Below, piece after piece: positions 22,730-33,731 of a stretch of 64,000 bases of DNA. Numbering within the stretch: the stretch's first letter is position 1; every line of letters starts with the position of its first letter. Position numbers and translations under genes: made by a program. This DNA is from Nageia nagi. Lineage: Eukaryota > Pinophyta. The notes beneath the pieces are model-generated. The model saw only the letters and a program-made list of their open reading frames with translations. It did not search any database and was not told the origin of the DNA. Where the stretch lies: contig JBITNC010000001.1 in the NCBI GenBank assembly GCA_050084985.1, positions 4,464,001 through 4,528,000 on the forward strand, in the 5' to 3' direction.

Positions 22730-23873
22730 TTATATAGCAGGTCATTTGATGGTGCATTATTAAGATGTTTGACACAAGATGAGATAGCTACTACCTTATA
22801 ATAAGTTCATGATGATTTATGTGGTGGTCACTTCCATGCAAAAGAACTACAGACCAAAATATTGAGGATTGGATATTATTGGCCTACTATAGAAGAGGAT
22901 TGTAAAGCTCATGTAAAAACTTGTTTTTAATGCCAAAAACATGCAAATTTAGAGAAATAACTACCAAATAATTACATTTTATTGTTCCTCTATGGCCATT
23001 TGCTACTTGGGGTATAGATTTGATTAGTATTATTAATCCTCACTCTAGGAAGGACATAAATTTGTCATCATAGCTATAGAATTTACCATCAAGTGGGTGG
23101 AAGCTATTCCAATGAAATCAATCACTCAAGCTAAATTCATTACATTCCTCACCAAAAATATCATTACAAAGTTTGGTGTACCATAAATATTGATCATGGA
23201 TAATGGCCCAAATTTCAAAGGTAAAGACATGAAGGCATTTTGAAGGAAGTTTCACATTACACAAACCTTTTCTTCCATCTACTACCCTCTAGGTAGTGGT
23301 CAATTTTAAGCTACAAATAAGACACTTAAGAGTATACTTGCCAAAGCATATGATATATATAAGAGAGATTGGTATGAGAAATCACCAAATGCATTATGGG
23401 CATATAGAACAAGTGTCTATATAGTCATTGGGACAACACCAAACTCATTGATATATGGAGATGAGGCCATTGTCCCACTTGAGTTGGAAATCCCCTCCAT
23501 TATAATTTCCTTACAAGATGATTATCTAATGAATATGCAAGAAAAGAAAGGTTGCAACAATTGGAATCATTAGATGAGAAAAGGATCAGAGCCATTAAAC
23601 ATCAAAATGTATACCATGTAAAACTCAAGAGACATTTGGAAAGAAAATCAAAATAAAGGAATTCAAGGTAGGAGATCTAGTGTTGAAGTAAAATATCAAC
23701 AAAACAATAACAAACGATGAATCAAAAGGCAAGTTTGATCCTAATTGTTTGGGCCTATATGTTATAATTGAAGCAATAGGATAAGGTGCATATAGACTAT
23801 AATCCATGGATGGAAAAGAAGAACCAAATACATTCAATGTCATCCATCTTAAATGGTTCTATGCTTATAAATG
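22730..23873 (+). pseudogene. Integrase of G (broken)
   Basis: The zinc-binding region shows HDDLCGGHFHAKELQTKIL and CKAHVKTCF with a stop before CQKH. The core shows WGIDLISIINPHS (first Asp) in one frame, KWVEAIPMKSITQAKF, and ILIMDNGPNFKGKDM (second Asp); the region of the Glu (ATNKTLKSILAKAYD) is also damaged by a stop. The C-terminal part has FKVGDLVLK, GKFDPNCLGLYVI and NTFNVIHLKWFYA before TGA at 23871. Integrase would insert the DNA copy. No chromodomain follows, in keeping with the Tat lineage. Confidence 0.8.
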
Positions 23874-25399
23874 ATAGCTCCATTCCCTACAAAACATAGA
23901 ATTCATGAGCAGGGGCACACAAACTTTTATTTTTTGTAAAATTCAAAAATTCCCACAATGCTAGCGATGTTCATTGCAAGTAGGCCACCAAAGATGTAAA
24001 AAAAAAAAAGTTTGCATAAAGAAATATGTGGAACAAAGGAATAGGAGAAATATTATCTCCTCTTTTGGAATTCACTCTACATTCTACTATACATTTCTCA
24101 TAAACTTTGAATGATAATGTTCTCCTCCATGTATTATTGATTCACGATTATTACTCAATTGATAACATGGTGGATTTGGGTTGTGATGTGTGTAAGGGAC
24201 ATTGTTGCATGCTTATCGCATGTGACAAATCTACATCCCTTACCCCCTTTATAGCATTAGCTAGGGATAATCTCATTTTTTAGCTACAAGCATAGTACAA
24301 AAATAGATATTGAAGAATACAAGGTAGAATAATTTTAGTTTTACAAAATTCAAGGACTTCTACACCACCAACAGCATGCATGATTGTTGGCATGATGTCA
24401 AAAGCATGGAAAATATATATAAAAAAAAAAGAGAGAAGAGAAAGAGAAAGAGAAAAGAAAAATGATAGTCTAATGTATATAGACATAGACTTAAAATGTA
24501 AGGTCATCGATGGCCAATGACATGGCTAGTGAAGTTCACTCACTTAAAAGTAAACTGGTGATGCAACCATAAGCAAGATGTTGACATTGGATCGATCTAC
24601 AATGGATGATGCAACTTATTATGTATCCACATGGTTTTTGCTTTGAACTAATCCAAGGTATAATATCTTTGAATCATAGATATAAAATGTATGATCATCG
24701 ATGGTCATCAATATGAATTGTGAGAGTTCACTCACTTAAAAAATAATCTGATGATGTAACCATAAGCAAGATGTTGACATTGGATCATCTCTAATGTATG
24801 ATGCAACTTATTATGTATCCACATGGTTTGTTCTTTGAACCAATCCAAGAAATAATTTCTTCAGATATAGACATAAAATGTATGATTTCTAATGGCCATC
24901 AATACGGCTAGTGAGAGTTCACTTACTTAAAAGATAAATTAGAGATGTAACTATACTAGGTTGTTGACATTGACTCATCATCAATAGATAATGCAACTCA
25001 CTATGCATCCACCATATTTTTATGATTAACACTTCATTGTAAGTATCTACATCCTAAAGAGTAGAAGAAAATATAAAAATTCCACATTGCCAATGGCATG
25101 CACATTGTTCCCTATGCTACTAGCAATGTCTATTCCATCGTCATTTCACTATAATCAAAGTGTATCCCTTATATTTCAAGGTATGGATGTAAGTGAGAAT
25201 GGTTCCTAAGTATCAAGACACAATGAAATAACTAGATTCATAGTTTAAGTAGTATAAGGGGAAAAATCACATTTTCCATCTCCAAAGCTAGATTTGGGAC
25301 CATATAGCTACATCATCATAGTCATTTTCATCATCAATACAACATCATGCTTGAAGAGAGATTCTTCATCACAATTTTGCTTTGGATACACCACTCAAG
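23874..25399 (+). other. 3' UTR of G, first part, with tandem repeats
   Basis: Non-coding. A polypurine run at 24420-24462 alternates GA and AAAG. Three copies of a roughly 190-bp unit start near 24483, 24673 and 24863 ('aaaatgta(a/t)g(g/a)tcatcgatgg' core; also 'gatgttgacattgga'); the third is most diverged. Tandem repeats in the 3' UTR are known in Tat elements. The UTR is cut at 25399 by A. Confidence 0.65.
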
Positions 25400-25900
25400 T
25401 GTTGGAATGTATAATCCATTATTGTAAAGGTTTTGTAATTATCTTCTTTGTAAATTCACTAATACTAAATGGTATCACTAGATACCTTAAGTATTTAAGT
25501 GAATATGATAATGTAACTTGTCCTACTCTCCATGTCATGAGCATGCCCCTTGGGTAAAATGGAGTTGCATGTCATGCCTTTGTATAATGGTTAAAAGAGT
25601 GATCCAAAGGGAGATTTTGGCCTATAAATAGAAGGACCCCTCTTTGTGATCACTCACCAATTTGTGAAGCAAAGTTATGCTCTAGGATAGTGTTTAGGAG
25701 ATGAAGTTAGGAGGATTGTAAGAGAGTTATTTTATGAATAAAGTAATATCTAGTTAGTGGATGTAATCCTAGTTGGAGGAACCACTTTATATCTTGAGTC
25801 ACTTTGGAAGATTTTCATCTTGAGTTATCTTGATGTGGGTATGGTCTTTCATGAGATATTAGTAGTTTAGTATTGTATTAGTTATATTTCATTCCTTTCA
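25400..25900 (+). repeat. 5' LTR of element A
   Basis: 501 bp, TG...CA. TATAAATA at 25623-25630 is a plausible promoter TATA box. It shares long blocks with the B and K LTRs in reverse orientation, for example the 'ctagttagtgg' region. Confidence 0.85.
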
Positions 25901-25902
25901 TT

Positions 25903-25914
25903 TGGTATTAGAGC
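25903..25914 (+). promoter_or_regulatory. Primer-binding site of A (initiator Met tRNA)
   Basis: TGGTATTAGAGC differs from the usual TGGTATCAGAGC by one C-to-T change. It starts two bases after the LTR end. Confidence 0.85.
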
Positions 25915-26133
25915 ATATTTTCAATAACCTTATAATGAATCAACACACTTCCAATTCCTTAGACTTCAAAGATAGAATTATCACCTATCACAACTACCTA
26001 TTTTCTATACTTATAAATATTTTCAAACTTATATTTTTCAAAGCATAGGTGATTAGTGCAACTAGAGTCAACAATTCAATTAGTCAAAAAAGAGCAAGTC
26101 ATGGAGTAAAGCCTAGTAGTAAATCCAACATAG
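25915..26133 (-). pseudogene. Inverted protease fragment inside A
   Basis: This segment is antisense to the rest of A. Its minus strand corresponds to the DSGCTNH protease region of copia elements, and its plus strand aligns, at roughly 80-85% by eye, with 33190-33221 joined to 41085-41265 of element B. It begins right at the end of the primer site and ends at a junction 'aatccaac/atagagg' with sense integrase sequence. Confidence 0.8.
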
Positions 26134-27879
26134 AGGCTACAAGTTCTACTCTCCATCCTATAAAGAAGTGTTCATTTCAAGGGATGTAAAGTTCAATGAA
26201 TTTTTAAAGAATTTATTTTTAATGAAGATATTAATGATCCAAATGAATCATTAATTACACTTAACTAGTTGGATATTGATGTAGATAAGTCACCCAAGAG
26301 CAAAATTCTCCAACACAAAGGATATCTAGGAGCATGACCTTAAACAAATCCTTATTTTCCAAAATTGATAACAAGAATGAGCTCTCATAATTCAAATAAG
26401 CTTCAAAGAATGAGTGTTAGATGAAAGCATAAAAGTGGAACATGAGCCTCTTATAAAAAATAAAACTTGGGACTTGGTTTCTTATCCCAATGAGAAGAAT
26501 GTGATTGGCAATAAGTGAATCTACAAGGTCAAGTTCAATTCGGTTAGGGATATTGAGAAATACAAGATAAGGTTAGTAGCTAAAGGTTTTGTTTAGAAAT
26601 ATGGTGTGGATTATAAGAAAACCTTTTCTATTTAACAAATATGCCTACTATCAAGATTATCCTTGCTCTTTTAGTAGCTTAGGGATGGAAAGTTTTTCAA
26701 CTTAATGTCAAGAGTGCATTTCTCAATGGTGATTTAGATGTGAAAATCTACATGAATAAACTAGAAGGGTTTATTCTATAAGAAAAAGAGTCATTTGTGT
26801 GTAAGCTAAAGAAGTTATTATATGGACTTAAGAAAGAACTTAAAGATTGGTACAAGAATATTTCAAGATACTTTGCAGACATTAGATTCTCCAAGTGCTT
26901 TTCTAACTCCAATATATATGTGCTCAATTAGGGAAAATATGTGGTATTAATTTTTCTTTATGTGGATGATCTTTTGATTACTAGGAATAATGATAAAATC
27001 ATTCAAGAGTGCATATTAAAACTTAAGGTAACATTTAAAATAACTAATCTTGGTATCTTGCACTACTACCTTAGAATCAAGTGTACCAATACAAGGATTG
27101 TACTTATCTTAGTCAATATAAGTATATATCAAACATCTTGCAAAAGTTTAGAATGAAGAAATGTGACATGCTATAATCTTGATCTCTTCTAGAATCACTT
27201 GTCCCTTAGCTCCAACTCTCAATTGGTAGATGCTATAGCTTATAAAAAATTAATTACTATATGCTCTACTTTACTATTTACAGGCTAGATATTACCCTTG
27301 TAATAAATCTAATGGCATGATTCATGTAGAAACCATATGTTGAGCACCTTAATATTGTTAAGCAAATCTTGAGGTATGTTGCAAGGATAAAAGATCTTGC
27401 TCTTAAGTATTCTAAGTTTTTCTCATTTGTTCTCTCAAGGTTCTCAAATTCTAACTATGGAGGAGATAAAGATGGTAGAAAATCAACCTCTACATATGTG
27501 TTTATCATTGGTTTACATACTATATATTGGGATTCCAAGAACTAGCCTACTATTTCTCTTTTCAACATAGAATTTGAATACTAAGCCACATCTATTACAA
27601 CCCAGAAAGCTATTTGGCTTAGACATCTTTTGCAAGAAATTGGGTATAAGCAACCTAGCCCATCTCTAATTTCTTTAGATAATCAGTTGGCTATTTATTT
27701 GGTAAAGAATCTTGTGTTCCATCAAAAACTAAAACATGTGGAAATATAAGCTGATTTCATCAAGGAAAAAGTTCTTGATGGTACCATACACTTGGAGTAT
27801 TATCCATCAACCTTGAACTCTATGATTTGTTCACTAAGCCCCTTCTTGAAGCTTAGTTTAGTAAGCTTAGGGATGCTAT
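26134..27879 (+). pseudogene. Integrase tail, RT and RNase H of A (broken)
   Basis: It begins with the copia integrase tail (a RGYRLYSS-like stretch), passes SRSMTLNKSLFSK-like linker sequence near 26330, then RT: a KYKARLVAKGF-like region near 26550, LYVDDLLITRNN at about 26955-26990 with catalytic YVDD, and a poorly kept C-terminal part. RNase H follows (near 27440 a SNYGGDKD-like motif and, near 27700, a SLDNQ-like one). Many stops; TAA and TAG often replace CAA and CAG. Confidence 0.8.
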
Positions 27880-28656
27880 TGGGTTAGTTAATTGCTATCA
27901 AAGAGAGTAAAATTTTAATTCTTATGTCAAATTCATGTTTTTTATGATAAATTCACCCCTAGAAGAATTTTTATGCTATATAGTGTTGATTTTGTTGTAC
28001 ACCTTTGTGGTAAGTTCGCTCTTGTTAAGAATATATTTTCAAATTTTTTAGCAAAAGATTGGCCAATCTAGGATTATTTAGTTATCCATGTGTAAAGAAC
28101 TCATATGTGTATTTTGGCACTATTTAGTTATCCATGTGTGAGGAAATTATATGTATTTTTGTTTTGCATTTATTTGGTAATGATAATCAACACATATTTT
28201 GTATACAACAAGTGACTATGAGTTTTTAGCTTGGCATCTTCGTGATGACTTATAGAGCACCATTGATTAGTTTAATTATGGTATTGTTTGATTTATATAT
28301 CCTTGTTTATATGAATGTGTTGCATCTAATTGATCTTATTGTTTGAGCTACTTATAACTTGTAGATTTCTTTGAGATTGTAGGTTACTTACTTCAGGTGT
28401 GCAGGCTCATGGAGACTCATTATGACTTTCAGTTTCGATGACTACTTTATCTACATTAAAATAGGTAATGATTAATGATTATATTGCAAATCATTTGTTA
28501 TAATGGTACAGTAGTGAGTCTCAAACTAAGATCTTGTTTACTTCAAAAAGATGTAAAAAGTTCTCATATCTAGTTGTATCTGTTTAGAGGAGAACTCTCT
28601 TACTATCTCTTTCTTTTTTCTTCTTTACTCTATTCCAATATTGCATTAAAGGGAAG
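27880..28656 (+). other. 3' UTR and polypurine tract of A
   Basis: Non-coding. A single copy of the 'gtggtaagttcgctc' unit that is expanded in C lies at about 28009. The polypurine tract AAAGGGAAG is at 28648-28656, directly before the LTR. Confidence 0.65.
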
Positions 28657-29158
28657 CATTGGAATGTATAAATATATTATATGAAGTTTTTGTATTTATT
28701 TCTCTTTTTAAATTCACTAATACGTAATGGTATCACTAGATACCTTAAGTATTTAAGTGAATATGATAATGTAACTTGTCTTACACTCCATGTCATGAGC
28801 ATGCCCCTTGGTAAAAGGGAGTTGCATGTCATACCTTTATACAATGGTTAAAAAGATGATCCAAATGGGTATTTTGGACTATAAATATAAGGCCCCCTCT
28901 TTGTGATCAATCACCAATTTGTGAAGTAAAGTTATGCTCTAGTATAGTGTTTAGGAGATGAAGTTAGGAGGATTGTAAAAGAGTTATCTTTGTGAATGAA
29001 GTAAGATCTAGTTAGTGGATGCACTCCTAGTTAGAGGAAACACTTTATATCTTGAGTCACTTTGTGACATTATCTTCTTGAGTTATCTTGATGTGGTTAT
29101 GAGATTCCATGAGATATTGGTAGTTTAGTACTATATTAGTTATATTTTATTCCCTTCA
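28657..29158 (+). repeat. 3' LTR of element A
   Basis: 502 bp. The first two bases are CA instead of TG. It ends TTCCCTTCA; the duplication TCAAG follows at 29159-29163. Confidence 0.85.
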
Positions 29159-29203
29159 TCAAGGACCTTTCATGGGAATCAAAGTCAAAAGGGAGCAGTA
29201 AAG
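29159..29203 (+). other. 45 bp of G 3' UTR between A and B
   Basis: A sliver of host element left between two independent insertions. It starts with the A duplication and ends with TAAAG, the likely B target duplication. Confidence 0.75.
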
Positions 29204-29700
29204 TGAAAGGATTGAAATATAACATAAACAACCTTATAATACCAATATCTCATGAAAGCTTGATATCACATCTCAATAACTCAAATAAGATAATCTCACA
29301 AAGATAACTCAAGATGTAAAGTGGTTTGTTCAACTAGGAGTACACCCACTAACTAGATCTCACTTCATTCACAAACATGAATCTTTTATAATTTTTTTAA
29401 TTTTATTTTCTAAATACTATCTTATAGCATAACTTTACTCCATAAATTGGTGTGTAATTACAAAGAGAGAGCCTTCTATTTATAATCCAAAATCCCTCTT
29501 CAGATCATCCTTTTACCTTAAAAAGGCATAACATGCACTCCCTTTTACCCAAGGGCATGCTCATGACATAGAGTGCAGGGTAAGTTACATTATCATATTC
29601 ACTTACATACTTAATGTATCTATTCATACTATTAAGTATTAGTAAATTTACAAAGAGGGTTAATATAAACCTTTAAAATAATGCATTATACATTCCAACA
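29204..29700 (-). repeat. 3' LTR of element B
   Basis: 497 bp, TGAAAGG...CCAACA on the plus strand. It contains a reversed TATA-like block (CTATTTATAATCC near 29477). Confidence 0.85.
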
Positions 29701-29712
29701 CTCCCCCTTAAT
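29701..29712 (-). promoter_or_regulatory. Polypurine tract of B
   Basis: CTCCCCCTTAAT on the plus strand is ATTAAGGGGGAG on the coding strand, next to the 3' LTR. The tract of C is nearly the same. Confidence 0.85.
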
Positions 29713-30480
29713 GCAATATTGAGATAAAGTGAATAAGAGAGAAAAAGAAGAGAGAGTAAGAGAGTTTTCCTCCAAACAGATACAATCAAAGATGAGAACT
29801 TTTTACATATTTGTGAAGTAAGCAAGATCTAGTTTAAGACTCACTATTTTTCCATTTTAACAAATAGTTTACAATATAATCATTAACCAAAATTGGTTTC
29901 AATGTACATAAAGTAGTCATCCAACTAGAAGTCATTATGAGACTCCATGAGCCTGCACACTCGAAGTAAGTAACCTATAATCTCAAAAGAACTTGCAAGT
30001 CATAAGCAGATCAAACAACAAGATTAGTTGGATACAATACAATTAGATTAACAAGGATAGATGTATTAAACAATGACATCATAAACTGATCAATGGTGCA
30101 CTATAAGTCATCACAAAGATGTCAAGCCAAATTTCATAGTCACCTATTATTTATAAAATATGTGTTGATTATCATTACAAAATAGAGAAAAAAATAAAAT
30201 GCACATATTATTTCCTCACATATGGGTAATTGAACAATGCCAAAAGACACATAAGAGTTCCTTATACATGGATAACTAAATAGTGCTAGATTGGCCAATC
30301 TTTTGCTCTAAAAAAATTGTGCAACAAGTTTTTCATGTAGAGTGAACTTACCAAAAGGTGTACAACAAAATCAACACTATACAACATAAAATCCTCCTAT
30401 GGGGTGAATTTGTCATCATAAATATGAATTCAACACAAGAATTCAAACTTTACTCCCCCTTAAGGGTAACTTCACCAACT
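29713..30480 (-). other. 3' UTR of B
   Basis: Non-coding. One copy of the hairpin unit expanded in C lies at about 30318-30345 (coding strand AAGTT...AACTT stem, between 'ggtgtac' and 'gttgcac'). Confidence 0.6.
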
Positions 30481-31320
30481 CAATAACATCTCATAGCTTA
30501 TAGAATTGAGCTTCAAAAAGCGGCTTGGTGAACAAGTAAGTGGAGTTCAAGTTTAATGGATAATACTCTAGGTGTATGATTCCATCAAGAATCTTATACT
30601 TGATAAAATGGGCCTATATTTTCACATGTTTTGTTCCCTGATGGAACATAAGATTCTTAATCAAAAAAATAGCTAACTAATTAATTGACAAAATTAGAGA
30701 TAAGCCAAGTTGCTCATACTTAATTTATTTTAGAATATGTCTTAGATAAATAGCTTCTTGGGATGCGACAAACATGGTATAGTATTTGAATTCTATGGTG
30801 GAAAGTAAAATAGTAGGCTGCTTCTTGGAGATCCAAGAGATAGCAATGTTAAATACATATGTAGAGGTTGATTTCTTATTATCTCTATATCCCCCATAGT
30901 TAAAATATAAGAATCCTAAGAGAACAAATGAGGGCAACTTAAAATACTTCAGAACAAAATTCTTAGTCCCTACAACATACCTCAATATTTGCTTAATAGT
31001 ATTGAGGTACTCAACATATGGTTTCTACATGAATCATGCTATCAAATTCATTACAAAGGCAATATTTCGCCAATAAATAGTCAAGTAGAGCATACTAGCA
31101 ATTAATTTCTTATAAGTTGTAGCATCAACCAATTGAGAGTTAGATCTAAAGGGCATAATAATTTTAGGAGAGACAAGGATGGCAACATGTTTGCACTCTT
31201 CCATTCCAAATTTTTGCAAGATGTCTGATATATACTTGGATTGACTGAGATAGGTACAATCCTTGTGTTGATACACTTGCATGCCAATGTAGTAGTGTAA
31301 GAGACCAAGATGAGTCATTT
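30481..31320 (-). pseudogene. RNase H and RT C-terminus of B (broken)
   Basis: The minus strand shows THLGLLHYYIGMQVYQHKDC and SKYISDILQKFGMEECKH (RT end, 31318-31180), then RNase H at 30985-30725 with a FNYGGYRDNKKSTSTYVF motif where SNYGG is usual, ISWISKKQPTILLSTIEF and a Lys in place of the usual Glu after EF. The catalytic residues are partly lost. Frames are broken at about 31033 and 30724. Confidence 0.8.
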
Positions 31321-32161
31321 AAAATATTTTCTTAAGTTTGGATATGCACTCTTGAATGATTTCATCATTGTTTCTAGTAATCAAAAGATCATCCACATAA
31401 AAGAGAATTAATACCACATCTTTTCCTTGATTAAGGAGATATAAATCAAAGTTAGAAAAGTACTTGGAGAATCCAATGTTTGAAAAGTATCTTAAAATTT
31501 TCTTGTATCAATCTCTAGGTGCTTGCTTAAGTCCATACAAAAACTTCATTAGCTTACACACAAAAGACTCTTTGCCTTCCATAATAAATCCTTCTAATTG
31601 ATTCATGAATATTTCTACATCTAAGTCATAATTGAGAAATGCACTCTTGACATAAAGTTGAAAAACTTTCCATATTTGAGCTACTAAAAGAGCAACGATT
31701 ATCATAATAGTAGGCATATTTGCTATAGGACCAAAGGTTTCCTCATAATCAACACCATATTTTTGACTAAAACCTTTGGCTACTAACCTTGCCTTGTATT
31801 TCTCAATATCTCCAACTGAATTGAACTTCACCTTATAGATTCACTTATTGCCAATCACATTCTTTTCATTGGGATAAGGGACCAAGTTCCAAGTTTCATT
31901 TTTCATAAGAGCCTCATACTCTACTTTCATGGCTTCCATACAACACTTTAGCTTTGAAGCTTCTTTAAAATATGAGGGATCATTATTGTTATCAATTTTG
32001 GAAAATAAAGATTTGTTCAAGGTCATGCTCCTTGTTACCCTTTGTGTTGGAGAATTTTGCTCCTGAGATGATTTGTCTACATCAATATCCAACCAGTTAG
32101 GTGTAACATATGAGTCATATGGATCATCAACATCTTCATTGGAAGTCTTTAGGATGTTCAT
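31321..32161 (-). pseudogene. Reverse transcriptase of B (broken)
   Basis: The coding strand reads EALMKNETWNLVPYPNEKNV near 31900, then EKYKARLVAKGFSQKYG, DYEETFGPIANMPTI, FQLYVKSAFLNYDL (usually QLDVKSAFLNG, so the first Asp is replaced by Tyr), LEGFIMEGKESFVCKL and LYGLKQAPRD. A YVDDLLITRN-like segment lies near 31380-31410. Upstream linker: DIDVDKSSQEQNSPTQRVTR. Confidence 0.85.
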
Positions 32162-33221
32162 TGAACTTTACATCCTTAGAAATGGACACTCCTTTGTATG
32201 ATGGAGCATAGAGCTTATATCCTCTATTCTGACTATCATAACTCATAAAGATTTATTTTTTAACTCTTTTGTATAAATTTTTCTTTTCTCAAAAATAATG
32301 TAGGAGAATGCTTCACAACCAAACAACATGCCTTAAAAGGAGTTTTACCTTGAACTGATTTTATGGTACACCTATTCAAGATGTAAATAGTAGTGCTTAT
32401 AACTTCACCCCATAAGAAACTAGAAATATTACCCAACATGTGTCTATTCATCTCCATAATTATCCTATTTTTCCTTTCAACAACACCATTCATTGAGGAG
32501 TGTGTGGAATTATAAACTATCTCTTGATTCCATACTTAGTGCAATAGATATTGAACTCATTATTATTATATCCCCCCCCATTATCTGATCTTAACATCTT
32601 GATTTTAAGATTAGTTTGATTTTCAACTTAAGGCCTTAAAATTCTTAAAACTCTCAAAGGTTTGATCCTTATACTATATAAGATAGCCAAATGTCATTAT
32701 ACAAAAGTCATCAATGAAGGTCAAGACATAAGATGTTCCCCTAGGTGATTTAGTTTGAAATGGACCTATCAAATCTAAATGCAGAAGTTGAAGAGGTTGA
32801 GATGTTCTTATTGTCTTATCTTTTTTGAATCTTTACCTATTCATATTAATAAGGATGCACCTCTCAAATAGACCAATTGTAGGTGAAATTGAAGGAAAAC
32901 CTTCCATAAGTTCTTGGTCTTTTATGATATAAATACTCTTGTGATTAAGGTACTTTAAATGTTGGTGCCAAAGATTTTCTCTAGAACACACATTTGTAGC
33001 AAGACACATCTTTGTTGGAACTTGATCCATAATGTAAAGATCATATTTCATTGACCCTTTAACCAAGGTGACAAGTCCTTTCTTAATGCACTAGGATTGA
33101 GATTAAAACTCAAATAAGTACCCTTTCCTTGCAACTTCAATCACTGAGAGAAGGTTCATCCCGAGCTTAGGAACATAGAACACATTTTCAAGAATCTTAC
33201 CATGAATCAACACACTCCCAA
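32162..33221 (-). pseudogene. Integrase and protease tail of B (broken)
   Basis: The pre-integrase zinc region is at 32833-33066 (LATNVCSRENLWHQHLKYLN, GLFERCILINMN). The core around 32490-32800 is heavily broken; a conserved NGVVERKNRIIMEMNRHMLG follows at 32490, with SSFLWGEVISTTIYILNRC. The end of protease (FYVPKLGMNL-like) is at about 33120-33190, cut by C at 33221. Confidence 0.8.
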
Positions 33222-33717
33222 TGTTAGAATTTGTAATGAAATATTGTGAATATCTAAACTCCTTGTAAATTCAATTAATCACTTAAGGGTATGTAGATAC
33301 CTTAAGAGATTAATTGAATTCTTTAATATGTAGACTTTGACTTTACCAAAGTGGTTAGTTGGTAGGTTGAAGTTAGGTGATACATTTAATGTAACCCTAA
33401 CCTTACCCTTGGGTTAAAGGAAGGTTAGGGAGGTGCTCTCAAGCTATAAATAGAGGGCCTCTCCTCTTGTAACATATCTAAGTTTTGGAGTAAGATTACT
33501 CTACTTGGTTGTGTAAGAGAGAGCAAGAGATAGTTGTAAGAGAGACATAGATTGAGAATAGAGAACTAGTTGTGGATGTACTCCCAAGGAGGGAGGAACC
33601 ACATTATATTGGTGTCATATTGTGTGAATGATGTTCTTAGAATTATAGATGATGAATGATTTAGCTTCCTAGTCTAAGGTCCTAGAGGATTTGTTTAGAT
33701 CTAATTCAAATCCTTCA
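33222..33717 (+). repeat. 5' LTR of element C
   Basis: 496 bp, TGTTAGAATTTG...ATCCTTCA. It carries the promoter and R region. The only differences from the 3' copy are G/T, T/C, G/T and C/A at about 33265, 33415, 33434 and 33673. Confidence 0.95.
33445..33452 (+). promoter_or_regulatory. TATA box of the C LTR
   Basis: TATAAATA, followed by GAGGGCCTCTCC; the copy in the 3' LTR is at 40812-40819. A similar box sits in the A LTR. RNA would start about 30 bases downstream. Confidence 0.7.
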
Positions 33718-33719
33718 AT

Positions 33720-33731
33720 TGGTATCAGAGC
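33720..33731 (+). promoter_or_regulatory. Primer-binding site of C (initiator Met tRNA)
   Basis: TGGTATCAGAGC, an exact match to the usual plant copia primer site, two bases after the LTR. Confidence 0.95.

Larger units (their letters stand above)
25400..29158 (+). mobile_element. Element A: internally rearranged Ty1/copia retrotransposon
   Basis: LTRs at 25400-25900 and 28657-29158 are flanked by the perfect duplication TCAAG. The interior runs primer site, an inverted 220-bp protease fragment (25915-26133), then sense-strand integrase tail, RT and RNase H, then polypurine tract. The leader, gag and the integrase core are absent. The LTRs differ at about a tenth of positions. A belongs to the same LTR family as B and K. 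It lies in the 3' UTR of G and is unable to code for a working protein. Confidence 0.85.

Noticed and set aside
21445-23873. An endogenous pararetrovirus (caulimovirid) instead of an LTR element
   Set aside because: A full integrase follows RNase H, LTRs, polypurine tract and target duplication are present, and no movement-protein or coat motifs are seen.
24400-24465. GA/AAAG purine run as a polypurine tract ending G
   Set aside because: No LTR follows; the true tract (AAAGAGGGGAAAAA) is at 45700-45713 directly before the 3' LTR.
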